A DNA stretch of 27,165 nt, from positions 25,816-52,980 of the forward strand of contig FR898414.1 of NCBI GenBank assembly GCA_000437515.1, in the 5' to 3' direction. Both the position numbers and the translations under genes were made by a program. Shown here piece by piece: positions 8,959 through 17,339 of this stretch (the first letter of the stretch is position 1; each line of letters starts with the position of its first letter). The notes beneath the pieces are model-generated. The model had not been told where the DNA came from. It saw only the letters and a list, made by a program, of their open reading frames with translations, and searched no databases. The DNA is from Acidiphilium sp. CAG:727. GTDB taxonomy: Bacteria; Bacillota; Clostridia; Christensenellales; Borkfalkiaceae.

Positions 8959-9598
8959 GCCGTGCTATTTCTGGCACGATTTTGCGTGGGCGCTGGCGTA
9001 TTTGCCGGGATTGTTGTGGTTTCGTCCGAAAAACTATTATATAAGCGATAAGGCAAAGCAAAAAATTAAGGGCGGAGCATTGATCGTGGCAAATCACGTC
9101 GGCTTTTACGATCCTGTGTATATGATGATGTCGCTTAATTACAGAAGGCAACATTTCGTCGCCACCAAAGAACTTTTTTCGACCGGATTCAAAAAATTCA
9201 TATTCGAAAAAATTTTTCTTTGTATCCGTATCGATCGTGAAAGTACGGGCGCTTCTACGTTGAAGTCGGTAATAAACGTGTTAAAACAGGGAGAAGTTGT
9301 TTCGATGTTTCCCGAAGGTCATATAAACTTCGACAACACCGATACCATGGCGGCGTTTAAGTCCGGCGTAGTGCTTATGGCTCTGAAAGGCGGATGTCCT
9401 ATCGTTCCTATGTACATTCAGAAGAGAAAAAATATCTTCAGACGGCAGGTTACCGTATACGGCGAACCCGTTACCGTATCTCTTTCCGAAACGAAATTGC
9501 CCGTGATGGAATACATAAACAAAGTTGCGGCAGACCTTCGCGAAAAAGAAATCGAACTTGAAGAATTTTATAAAAACAAAACTAAAAAGAAGGGGTAA
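8921..9598 (+). CDS. PlsC-type acyltransferase 2
   Basis: A second LPLAT-superfamily acyltransferase, 225 residues. The HX4D motif is H59-VGFY-D64 in VANHVGFYDP, and the second motif is FPEGHINF (E132), where the usual Arg after FPEG(T) is not kept. The N-terminus is very basic (runs of Lys/Glu). It overlaps the preceding gene by 38 nt; the start is supported by GGAAGG about 8 nt upstream of the ATG. Sequence divergence from its neighbour suggests two different positions or acceptors rather than a recent duplication. It lies 3 nt before the second ligase. Confidence 0.9.
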   Translation: MKNETEKEKKKRKPCYFWHDFAWALAYLPGLLWFRPKNYYISDKAKQKIKGGALIVANHVGFYDPVYMMMSLNYRRQHFVATKELFSTGFKKFIFEKIFLCIRIDRESTGASTLKSVINVLKQGEVVSMFPEGHINFDNTDTMAAFKSGVVLMALKGGCPIVPMYIQKRKNIFRRQVTVYGEPVTVSLSETKLPVMEYINKVAADLREKEIELEEFYKNKTKKKG

Positions 9599-9601
9599 AG
9601 A

Positions 9602-11119
9602 ATGGAAGCCAATACAAGAGAATACTTCGCGAAATTCGCAAGTAAAGAAACCTTCGATAAAATCGTCGAATATCCGGACGTTATATCAATGTGGAAACAT
9701 TCGGCAGAGGCGTATCCGAACGACGTTGCCGTTTCAGACGGCGGCAAAAATTATACGTATGCCGAAATCGACGCCGACATTGCGAAATTCAGGACGGTTC
9801 TGAAAGAAAGCGGACTTCGTAAGGGCGACAAAGTGGCGTTATACGCTAAAAACTCTTACGATTTCGTAAAAGAATATCTTGCCGCCGTAACTTACGGGCT
9901 CGGCGTCGCGATTTTACCCGCGCATCTTCCCGAAGCCGCCGTATTCGGTTGCGTCACGGGATTCGAATTAAAGGCGATTTTAACTCACGAACCGCTCGTA
10001 GGCAATACCGAATTCACCGTCGAAAAAAATCCTGCCGTCAAGGTGATAACCGCAGATCAGACTTCGGATAAAGAAACCGACGCCGCAGAAGTCAAAGCAA
10101 CCGATTTATGCGTAATAATGTTTACGGGCGGCACTACGGGTAAAAGTAAAGGCGTAAAACTTTCGCACGGGGCGGTAATGCAAGGCGCGGTAAACGGCTG
10201 TTACGGTTATCCCGACGTGTTCGGGCAAAGATATATGCTCGTACTTCCGTTGTCGCACGTTTTCGGGCTTATCAGAAACCTTATGACTTCGCTCTATACG
10301 GGCAGCGCGCTTTTTATATGCCGTAACAATAAAGATATGTTCAAAGACGTTGCGGTATTCAAACCTACGTTTCTGGTCGCAGTACCCGCGCTTGCCGAAA
10401 TGGCTCTGGGGCTATCCAAGAGATTCGGGAAAAATATGCTCGGCGAAAGCCTTAAATATATAATCTGCGGAGCGGCTACCGTCGCGCCGTATCTCGTAAC
10501 GGAATATAAAAAGATAGGCATCGCGTTATTCCCCGGTTACGGACTTACCGAATCGGCAAACCTCGTAACGGGTAACGTAGACAATTTCAATAAACCATCG
10601 TCTATCGGCGTTCCGTATCCAAATCAGGAATTGAAGATCGTAAACGGCGAACTTTGGTTAAAGGGTAAAAATATGATGGACGGTTACGTCAACCCCGACG
10701 ACAACGCCGCCGCTTACGAAGACGGTTGGTTCAAAACGGGCGATCTCGTAAAGGTAGACGAAGAAGGTTTTTACTACATAACCGGCAGAATTAAAGAATT
10801 GATAATTTTACCGAACGGCGAAAACGTATCTCCTGCGGAAGTCGAGTCGCATTTCAACGAAATACCGTTCGTTCAGGACAGTCAACTTTTCGAGGATATC
10901 GACGAAGGAGGAAAACGTTTCCTTGCGCTCGAAATCGTTCCGAGAGCGGCCGTAGTCGCGACTTTGCCCGCAGAAGATAAGGCGGCGTATATGATGAGCG
11001 AACTCGAAAGAGTCAATATGACTTTGCCGGGATTTCAGCGCGCCGCGAGAATAGTCATCAGGGATAAAGACTTTGACAGAACTCCGAGTATGAAGATAGC
11101 GAGGTACAAAAAATGTTGA
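9602..11119 (+). CDS. AMP-forming acyl-activating ligase (acyl-CoA/acyl-ACP synthetase)
   Basis: A 505-residue ANL-superfamily ligase that makes an acyl-AMP and passes the acyl group to a thiol. All motifs look intact: FTGGTTGKSKG (174-184), PGYGLTES (E317), GWFKTGDL (D381), GRIKELIILPNGENVSP, and the A10 lysine K498 in PSMKIAR. It starts after AGAAGGGG, which overlaps the end of the upstream acyltransferase gene, and overlaps the downstream carrier protein gene by 7 nt. That arrangement makes the carrier its likely acceptor, as an acyl-ACP synthetase. Substrate preference (fatty or other acyl chain) is inferred from context only. Confidence 0.92.
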   Translation: MEANTREYFAKFASKETFDKIVEYPDVISMWKHSAEAYPNDVAVSDGGKNYTYAEIDADIAKFRTVLKESGLRKGDKVALYAKNSYDFVKEYLAAVTYGLGVAILPAHLPEAAVFGCVTGFELKAILTHEPLVGNTEFTVEKNPAVKVITADQTSDKETDAAEVKATDLCVIMFTGGTTGKSKGVKLSHGAVMQGAVNGCYGYPDVFGQRYMLVLPLSHVFGLIRNLMTSLYTGSALFICRNNKDMFKDVAVFKPTFLVAVPALAEMALGLSKRFGKNMLGESLKYIICGAATVAPYLVTEYKKIGIALFPGYGLTESANLVTGNVDNFNKPSSIGVPYPNQELKIVNGELWLKGKNMMDGYVNPDDNAAAYEDGWFKTGDLVKVDEEGFYYITGRIKELIILPNGENVSPAEVESHFNEIPFVQDSQLFEDIDEGGKRFLALEIVPRAAVVATLPAEDKAAYMMSELERVNMTLPGFQRAARIVIRDKDFDRTPSMKIARYKKC

Positions 11120-11373
11120 CGCGAAAAGAAATACTCGAAAAACTCAAATCTATACTCGTAGACATGAATCCGAACGACGCGTCTAAAACCGAAAATATCG
11201 GCGAAGACGATAAACTCCTGACGGGGCTGGGAATAGATTCGGTAAGCATGTTGTATATGGTAATCGCCGTCGAAGAAACGTTCGGAATAGAGTTTGATAC
11301 GGATAAACCGTTCGTTACGGTAGGCGAAGTTATCGATTATATCGAACGTAAAGTCAATGAAATGGCTTCCTGA
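11113..11373 (+). CDS. Acyl carrier protein
   Basis: An 86-residue stand-alone carrier protein. The phosphopantetheine attachment motif is GLGIDSVSML, with D42 and S43, and the helical, acidic composition is typical. It overlaps the ligase gene (7 nt) and the downstream phosphopantetheinyl-transferase fusion gene (17 nt), so loading enzyme, carrier and activating enzyme are made together. It is not beside fatty-acid synthase genes, which argues for a specialised carrier rather than the housekeeping AcpP. The ribosome site is GAGGT. Confidence 0.95.
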   Translation: MLTRKEILEKLKSILVDMNPNDASKTENIGEDDKLLTGLGIDSVSMLYMVIAVEETFGIEFDTDKPFVTVGEVIDYIERKVNEMAS

Positions 11374-12376
11374 CGAGTGTAAACGCGGCGATATAGTACG
11401 CGTAAAAGACGGAGCGTTATATCATTACGGTATTTTCGTCGGCGAAAACGAAATTATTGCTTTCGGTCGTATGCCGTCGTACTATAAAGGCGACGGAAAA
11501 GGCGAAAAAATAGTCGTATTGAAAACGACCGCCGAAGAATTTTCCTGCGGCTTATTCGTAGAAAAAGGGATTCCCGAAAAAGACGAGAAAAAGAAACTCC
11601 GTAAAGCAGACGAGATCGTCGCCGCCGCAAGAAACAGGCTCGGCGAAGACGGATATAATATTATCCACAACAACTGCGAACATTTCGTCAACGAGTGCGC
11701 GTTCGGAGTAAAGAGAAGCGCGCAGGAAGAAGAAATTCGTCGCAAATGGAACGCAAGACCGAGATTAGACGTTTATATATGTCTCGATAAAAGCGCGCCG
11801 CAGGCGGAATTCGTTCCAACGATAAGACGGAAATCGATTGAACGCGTAAAAAACGGGAAATTGCTTGAAGAAAAGAGGCTCACCTGGAACGTTTTGACTT
11901 ACGCTGCCGCCGCTTCTTTCAGGGTTGACTTGAAAGACGTAAAATTCGGACTTAAAAGGAACGGCAAATGGGTTGCGGATAAGTTTTATTTTTCTTTGTC
12001 GCATTCGGGCGAGGCGGCGGTTGCCGTCGTTTCCGACGCGACTTGCGGCGTCGATATAGAAAATATCGCAAAGTTCTCAAAAAAATGCGAAGACGAAAGT
12101 TTTTGCAAAGCGTTCGCAAAGAAGATCAATTGCGAAACGGCCGATTGTCTGTCGGCGTTGAAAAGTTGGACGGGCAAAGAAAGCGTATATAAAGCGTACG
12201 GAAAAGGACGGTTCGCTCCGGGTAAAATTCCGCTTGACGAATACGATATAAATTACCTTAAAATCGGCGATTATCTTTTATCCGTCGTCGGAGAAGGCGA
12301 AAGATCAGTCAATTATTTTTTGATAGAAAACGGTAAAAGTCGCAGGGTTTTGAAAGGAGATTACGAGTGCGTATAA
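11357..12376 (+). CDS. LRAT-like domain fused to Sfp-type phosphopantetheinyl transferase
   Basis: A 339-residue fusion. Residues about 5-115 match the LRAT/NlpC-P60-like fold: H23 in LYHYGIFVG and C107 in NNCEHFVNEC are the expected catalytic pair. The third position, where HRASLS enzymes have His35, is Ala here (EIIAFGRM). Residues about 160-335 are an Sfp-type 4'-phosphopantetheinyl transferase: FSLSHSG (H216), CGVDIE (D233, E235) and WTGKESVYKAYGKG (E275, K279). The C-terminal half should convert the adjacent carrier protein and the A-T didomain to holo forms. The N-terminal half may move an acyl group between a thioester or lipid and an acceptor, or may be a non-catalytic tether. Both domains lie in one unbroken frame. 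Confidence 0.9.
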   Translation: MKWLPDECKRGDIVRVKDGALYHYGIFVGENEIIAFGRMPSYYKGDGKGEKIVVLKTTAEEFSCGLFVEKGIPEKDEKKKLRKADEIVAAARNRLGEDGYNIIHNNCEHFVNECAFGVKRSAQEEEIRRKWNARPRLDVYICLDKSAPQAEFVPTIRRKSIERVKNGKLLEEKRLTWNVLTYAAAASFRVDLKDVKFGLKRNGKWVADKFYFSLSHSGEAAVAVVSDATCGVDIENIAKFSKKCEDESFCKAFAKKINCETADCLSALKSWTGKESVYKAYGKGRFAPGKIPLDEYDINYLKIGDYLLSVVGEGERSVNYFLIENGKSRRVLKGDYECV

Positions 12377-13305
12377 TAATTATAACGGCAGTATCCGTCG
12401 TTGCGTTTCTGCTGCTCGGATTCGTGATTTCTTACGTCGCTGTAAATCGTCTGATGTTCGTAAAATTTTTCAAAAGGCGCGCCGACGAAGACGTTTTGTC
12501 CGTATCCCTCGAAGACGGTTATTACGATAATTGCAGGAGCGAGATGAAGGCGGCTGCCGGCGAAATCGAAAAGTTGAGCGGCGAAAGAATTACTACTACG
12601 TCAAAAGACGGAATTACGCTTTCGGCAAGATTGTTTTCTTGCGGCAGCGATAAACTCATTATGTTTTTTCACGGCGTCCGTTCTTACCCTCCGTATTGTT
12701 TCGGGGTTTTTGCGCTCGAAGCGTATAAAAGGGGTTACGACCTGTTGTTCGTCGATCAGAGAGCGCAATGGGAGAGCGGCGGTAAATATATCACCTACGG
12801 TAAGGGAGAAAGCGACGACGTTTTACGTTGGATTGAAAAAATCAGCGACGATAAGATAAAAGAAATTCACCTTTACGGTATTTCTATGGGTGCTTCGACT
12901 CTTTGTTACGCTTCGGATAAAATTACCGATAAAAGAGTCAAAAGTATAGTTGCGGATTGCGGTTACACTTCGCCTCGGGAACTTATCGACCATATTCTGA
13001 AGAGGCAAAAAGTACCTGAATTTCTCGTTGCCGCCGCATTTCATGCCGGAGAAAAGATTGCGAAAGCGGGTATGAAAGACAAAACGGAAGAACATCTGTC
13101 AAAGACGAGTATTCCGATATTCTTCATTCACGGCGAAGACGATACGGTAGTTCCCGCTTCACATTCGGAAAGGAATTTTAACGCTTGCCGGTCAAAAAAA
13201 AGGCTTGAAATAGTAAAAAACGCGGGGCACGCTTGCGCGGCCGTGGTCGGCGGAAAAGAATTAAGAGATAAAATATTTTTATTTTTAGGAGATAACAATG
13301 AATAA
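12367..13305 (+). CDS. Membrane-anchored alpha/beta hydrolase (Ser type)
   Basis: A 312-residue alpha/beta hydrolase with one N-terminal membrane segment (about 3-26) followed by basic residues. The triad is visible: S173 in the GISMG elbow, an Asp in HGEDDT (D258/D259) and H288 in AGHA. HGVRSYP supplies the oxyanion region. Translation starts at a GTG (12367) behind AAGGAGA and overlaps the upstream gene by 10 nt. In this operon it may act as an esterase, thioesterase or lysophospholipase at the membrane; nothing in the sequence fixes the substrate. Confidence 0.88.
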   Translation: MRIIIITAVSVVAFLLLGFVISYVAVNRLMFVKFFKRRADEDVLSVSLEDGYYDNCRSEMKAAAGEIEKLSGERITTTSKDGITLSARLFSCGSDKLIMFFHGVRSYPPYCFGVFALEAYKRGYDLLFVDQRAQWESGGKYITYGKGESDDVLRWIEKISDDKIKEIHLYGISMGASTLCYASDKITDKRVKSIVADCGYTSPRELIDHILKRQKVPEFLVAAAFHAGEKIAKAGMKDKTEEHLSKTSIPIFFIHGEDDTVVPASHSERNFNACRSKKRLEIVKNAGHACAAVVGGKELRDKIFLFLGDNNE

Positions 13306-14233
13306 AACTTTCGTAATTTTACCCGACGTTACTTGCGATTTGAGCGAGGAAATAAGAAAAGAATTCGATATAGAGTTCATAAAAGGACATTACAAAACTC
13401 CCGACGGACAAGACCGGGTCGCCGATTTAACCTGGGGCGATACGACTTCGGAAGAGTTTTATAAACAGTTGAAACTCGCGCCTAACGATTTTTCGACTTC
13501 GCCGCCGAACGTTCAGGAGTGCGCCGACGCTTTTGAAGAAAGGGTTAAAAACGGTTACGGCGTGCTTGCGCTTTCGATTTCTTCGGGTATATCGGGCACT
13601 TATAATTTTATGGTCGAAGCGGCTAAACAGGTTAAAGAAAAATATCCCGACGCGCATATAAGAGTCATCGACTCCATGCGTTTCAGTTCGGGTTTCGGTA
13701 TTATCGCAATTTACGCCTCTTTGCTTCGTAGCGAGGGTAAAACCATAGACGAAGTTGCCGACTGGATAGAGGAAAACAAAAACCGCGTACATCAGGCAGG
13801 TTGGCTCGACGATCTCTCGTTCGTTGCAAAAAAAGGCAGAATTACTCAGGCAAAAGCCTTTTTCGGAACGCTTGCGGGCGTAAAGCCGATAGGCGAATTC
13901 GACTATAACGGGCTCGTTACGTCGATAGGTAAAGCAAAAGGTGAAAAGCAGGCGTATAAGGCGCTTATCGGCTATATTGATAAGACGATAGAGAACCCGG
14001 GAGAACAGATAATTCTTATCGCCACTTCCGACAGGAAGAAGCAGGCGGAAGTTTATAAAGCGATGATCGAAGAGAATTTTCACCCGAAAGCAATATACGT
14101 AAACGGCGTATTTCCGTCTTGCGGAATCAACGTCGGTCCCGGACTTATGGCTGCGTATTATTTAGGTAAGCCCATATCGGAAGGACTCGAAGAAGAAAGA
14201 AAAATTTTAACGGCGTTGCTTGCCGTAAAATAA
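13298..14233 (+). CDS. DegV family fatty-acid-binding protein (FakB-like)
   Basis: A 311-residue DegV-family protein. These bind one fatty acid in a buried tunnel and present it to the kinase FakA for phosphorylation. The motifs are FSTSPP (F65-P70), SISSGISGTY (S93-Y102), and the long signature LDDLSFVAKKGRI followed by GTLAGVKPIG. Length is slightly above the usual 280-290. It starts behind TTTAGGAGATAAC, overlapping the hydrolase gene by 8 nt. The FakA partner is encoded one gene downstream, which makes the FakB assignment stronger than for an orphan DegV. Confidence 0.93.
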   Translation: MNKTFVILPDVTCDLSEEIRKEFDIEFIKGHYKTPDGQDRVADLTWGDTTSEEFYKQLKLAPNDFSTSPPNVQECADAFEERVKNGYGVLALSISSGISGTYNFMVEAAKQVKEKYPDAHIRVIDSMRFSSGFGIIAIYASLLRSEGKTIDEVADWIEENKNRVHQAGWLDDLSFVAKKGRITQAKAFFGTLAGVKPIGEFDYNGLVTSIGKAKGEKQAYKALIGYIDKTIENPGEQIILIATSDRKKQAEVYKAMIEENFHPKAIYVNGVFPSCGINVGPGLMAAYYLGKPISEGLEEERKILTALLAVK

Positions 14234-14268
14234 TCTACGATAAAAAGATATAAAACGGTAACGTACTT

Positions 14269-15636
14269 ATGAAATTACTTAAAAGCAAATGGAAAATGTT
14301 TTTGTACGCCTGTTCGGCGATCGGCGTAAACCTGCTCAACCTTATGGTCGGTTCGTTTTTATGCAGCGCGTTGCTCGTAGGCGGGTTCGGTACGAACGCG
14401 ATAGCAAATCAGACGTTTGAAGGCAAAGATTTGGTCGTCGCCGGCGGATGGGCGGCTTTCGTCCTCGTCGCGAAGATTATAGACGGTGTTATCGACATCC
14501 CTATGGCTACGTTTACCGATAACTTGCGTTCCAAATGGGGGCGCAGGCGTCCGACGATTTTAATCGGTCTGATAATTTTAATTTTCTCTTACGCGGCGTT
14601 TGCGTTGTTTACTCCGAATACGGCGGGTGTATCATGGCTTAATACCGTTTATTACGGAATAACGCTCTGCATATTCTATTGCTCGTATACGCTTACTATG
14701 GTAAGTTATTACGCAACGTTTACCGAAATAGTCGATAACGAACAAGACCGGAACTTCATATCCAACGTAAAATCGGTATGCGATATAGTTTACTTCATCA
14801 TCGGTTACGTAGTAGTCGGATTGATACTTAAAGGACTTAATATCCGCTACGTGGCGCTGGTGGTTTTACCGCTCGTTTTGTTTATGCTTATTCCGCTCTT
14901 TATGATAAAAGAGCAGTCAACCGAAAACGGAGTAATAAGGGAAAACGGAGAAAAAGAGGAAACGGTAAATTTATTCAAATCGATAGTCTACACTCTTAAA
15001 AACAAAGACTTTATATGCTGGATGGTAGTTTATTTCTTCCTGACGTTCGGCGTACAATTGTATTTAGGCGGAATAAACGAATACTTCTCTTACACGGGTA
15101 TGAGCATGATGCTCGTGATGATTGCGGCTTTCGCGCCCGTTCCCGCAACTTTGTTTTTGTATAACGGCATTATCAGAAAGAAAGGTTTCAGATTTGCCAT
15201 ACAATACGTTTTATTGATATTCGCATTGTCTATGGCTGCGCTTTTCGGGGCGTATTATATTCCGAGCGTAACCGCAAAGAAAATAATATCGATATTCGGC
15301 GGACTTATTTGTTCCTTCGCCGTGGGGGCGATTTTCTCGGTTGCGTATTCTATCCCGTCGCAACTCGCCGCCGACGACGAGGCGAGAACGGGAATTTCTC
15401 ATTCTGCCATGTACTTTGCCGTACAAGGCTTGTTTGCCGGTATAGCAAGCGGGCTTGCTACAGGCGCCGTACTCGTCGCGCTTAAAAAGACGCAGACAAT
15501 CGAATTTATGACACTGATTTCGTCGATAGGTTGCGTCGTCGCATTCGCGTTCACGTATATACTTCCGCAATCTATCGTGAATTTAGGTAAAGAAAAGAAA
15601 GAACTCGTCAATATTGAAGAACAAGTCGAACGATAA
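14269..15636 (+). CDS. MelB/MFSD2A-class (MFS_2) cation-coupled symporter
   Basis: A 455-residue polytopic membrane protein of the glycoside-pentoside-hexuronide:cation symporter group, about 12 membrane segments expected. The motif IIDGVIDIP carries D72 and D76, the same +4 spacing as the cation-site D55/D59 of E. coli MelB, followed by FTDNLRSKWGRRRP. Classic relatives carry sugars with Na+, but animal MFSD2A of the same Pfam group carries lysophosphatidylcholine. Its place between FakB- and FakA-like genes makes a lipid or lysolipid substrate worth considering; this is inference. There is a 35-nt gap upstream with only a weak ribosome site; the stop overlaps the next start (TAATG). Confidence 0.9.
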   Translation: MKLLKSKWKMFLYACSAIGVNLLNLMVGSFLCSALLVGGFGTNAIANQTFEGKDLVVAGGWAAFVLVAKIIDGVIDIPMATFTDNLRSKWGRRRPTILIGLIILIFSYAAFALFTPNTAGVSWLNTVYYGITLCIFYCSYTLTMVSYYATFTEIVDNEQDRNFISNVKSVCDIVYFIIGYVVVGLILKGLNIRYVALVVLPLVLFMLIPLFMIKEQSTENGVIRENGEKEETVNLFKSIVYTLKNKDFICWMVVYFFLTFGVQLYLGGINEYFSYTGMSMMLVMIAAFAPVPATLFLYNGIIRKKGFRFAIQYVLLIFALSMAALFGAYYIPSVTAKKIISIFGGLICSFAVGAIFSVAYSIPSQLAADDEARTGISHSAMYFAVQGLFAGIASGLATGAVLVALKKTQTIEFMTLISSIGCVVAFAFTYILPQSIVNLGKEKKELVNIEEQVER

Positions 15637-17339
15637 TGAAACTCGAAAGAATTAACGGCGTAATTTTTGAAGCCATGGTAAAAGGCGGCTACAATAATCT
15701 ATGCCTTCACGAAAAAGAAATAAACGACATGAATATTTTTCCCGTACCGGACGGAGATACGGGATATAATATGCGAATGACGCTCGAAAACGGCATTAAA
15801 CACGCGCGATCGAATAAACACCTCGGCGAATACCTGAATGAGTTAAACCACGGTATGTTGCTCGGCGCAAGAGGAAACTCCGGGGTTATATTGTCGCAAT
15901 TGTTTCACGGTATGTCCGTCGAACTCGAACGCAAAAGCATAGTCGACGCGGGCGAACTTCGCGACGCGCTCGTAAGGGCTTATAAAACCGCTTACGCCGC
16001 AGTCGCTCACCCGGTCGAAGGTACGATTCTGACCGTGGCGAGAGAAGGTATAGAAAACGTCCGTTCGCAGGTAAGGCGCGGCACTACCGTAGATATGGTA
16101 ATGTCTATGTATCTTGCCGAAATGCGTAAATCCGTCAAGAATACTCCCGAAATACTGAAAGTATTGAAAGACGCTGGAGTTCTCGACAGCGGCGCGGTAG
16201 GGTATATAACCGTCGTTGACGGTATGACGAGGGCGATGTACGGTGAAAAAATCGTATCCGACGGCGCAAAAAACTTAACCGAAAAGGCGGTTGACGTAAC
16301 GAATTCGTTTAACGAAACTTCCGTGTTCGCATACGGTTATTGCACCGAATTTTTGTTACAACTCCTAAACGCGAAAACCGACGCTTATTCGTTTAATCCG
16401 AACGATTTTATCAAAGAATTGTCTGCTATGGGCAATTCGCTCGTCGTTATCCGTTCGGGGTCGATAGTAAAAGTGCATATTCATACGTTCGAACCCGAAA
16501 ACGTAATACGCTCCGCAAGGCGTTACGGCGAATTTATATCTTTCAAGCTCGAAAACATGCAAGTGCAACACAGCGAATTCGAGAACGGAAAAGCCGAACG
16601 CGAAGTCGCGCTCTCTGCCTCCGACGACGATCTGTATACCGCTAAAAAGATTGACCGTACCGCGGAGCATAAACCGCTTGCTGTGGTTGCCGTGGCGGAC
16701 GGAAGCGGAATAACCGAAATTCTGAAAAGTTGCGGCGCAGACGTCGTGCTTCCGGGCGGACAGACTATGAATACGTCCGCCGAAGACTTCGTCGCGGCGT
16801 ATAAAAGCCTTAACGCGGATAAAATAGTCGTTTTGCCAGACAACGGCAATATCGAACAGGCGGCATTGCAGGCGGCGGAAATAAGCGAACTCGGCGATAA
16901 AATAGTCGTGATTCCCACGAAATCGGTAATCGAAGGTTATTACGCTCTGGCGATCGGTTCGCCTGAAATAGAGGATAACGACGAACGTATTGCCGCAATG
17001 AAAGACGGAGCGGAAAGTATATTGACGGTTTCCGTCGCCATGGCGGTTAAAGATTACGTCGGCAACGGTTTGTCTTGCCGTAAGGGCGATTATTTGGGTT
17101 TTATCGGAAAGAAACTCGTTTCCGCAGAAAAAGATCGGGATACCGCGCTCGTAAAAACGTTGAAAGCGGTTGAAAATTTGGAAGATAAAAGTACTTTTAT
17201 CGTGCTTAAAGGCGCAAAGATAAGCGAGAACGACGAAGAAAAGTTAAGTAAATCGCTCGAAGAAGAATTTTATGATATAAGCGCGGAATTTCTCGACGGC
17301 GGGCAAAAAATTTACGATTATATAGTAGGCGTCGTATGA
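15636..17339 (+). CDS. fakA: Fatty-acid kinase, FakA-like (DhaL/DAK2 domain protein)
   Basis: A 567-residue protein of the YloV/FakA type. FakA phosphorylates a fatty acid held by FakB to acyl phosphate, which feeds PlsX/PlsY phospholipid synthesis. The N-terminal DhaL domain (about 1-200) has PVPDGDTGYN with D39, D41, T42 and N45 for Mg-ATP, and GARGNSGVILSQ. The middle domain keeps C236 (YCTEF) and H281/H283 (VHIHTFE), which correspond to what I recall as the zinc ligands of S. aureus FakA. The C-terminal ~220 residues are DegV-like. In most Firmicutes this gene is near rpmB, asp23 or recG; here it is embedded in an acyltransferase operon, so it may be a second, specialised copy. Confidence 0.93.
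   Translation: MKLERINGVIFEAMVKGGYNNLCLHEKEINDMNIFPVPDGDTGYNMRMTLENGIKHARSNKHLGEYLNELNHGMLLGARGNSGVILSQLFHGMSVELERKSIVDAGELRDALVRAYKTAYAAVAHPVEGTILTVAREGIENVRSQVRRGTTVDMVMSMYLAEMRKSVKNTPEILKVLKDAGVLDSGAVGYITVVDGMTRAMYGEKIVSDGAKNLTEKAVDVTNSFNETSVFAYGYCTEFLLQLLNAKTDAYSFNPNDFIKELSAMGNSLVVIRSGSIVKVHIHTFEPENVIRSARRYGEFISFKLENMQVQHSEFENGKAEREVALSASDDDLYTAKKIDRTAEHKPLAVVAVADGSGITEILKSCGADVVLPGGQTMNTSAEDFVAAYKSLNADKIVVLPDNGNIEQAALQAAEISELGDKIVVIPTKSVIEGYYALAIGSPEIEDNDERIAAMKDGAESILTVSVAMAVKDYVGNGLSCRKGDYLGFIGKKLVSAEKDRDTALVKTLKAVENLEDKSTFIVLKGAKISENDEEKLSKSLEEEFYDISAEFLDGGQKIYDYIVGVV

Noticed and set aside
6395..12376. A nonribosomal peptide or polyketide synthase cluster
   Set aside because: Adenylation, carrier and phosphopantetheinyl transferase parts are present, but no condensation, ketosynthase or thioesterase module domains were found; PlsC and FakAB genes point to lipids.
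13427..14083. A 218-residue minus-strand open frame opposite the DegV gene
   Set aside because: Shadow of the DegV coding frame; Phe/Arg/Tyr-rich composition typical of antisense translation.
14234..14268. A terminator and new promoter before the MFS_2 gene
   Set aside because: The 35-nt gap has no hairpin with a T-run and no paired -35/-10 boxes.
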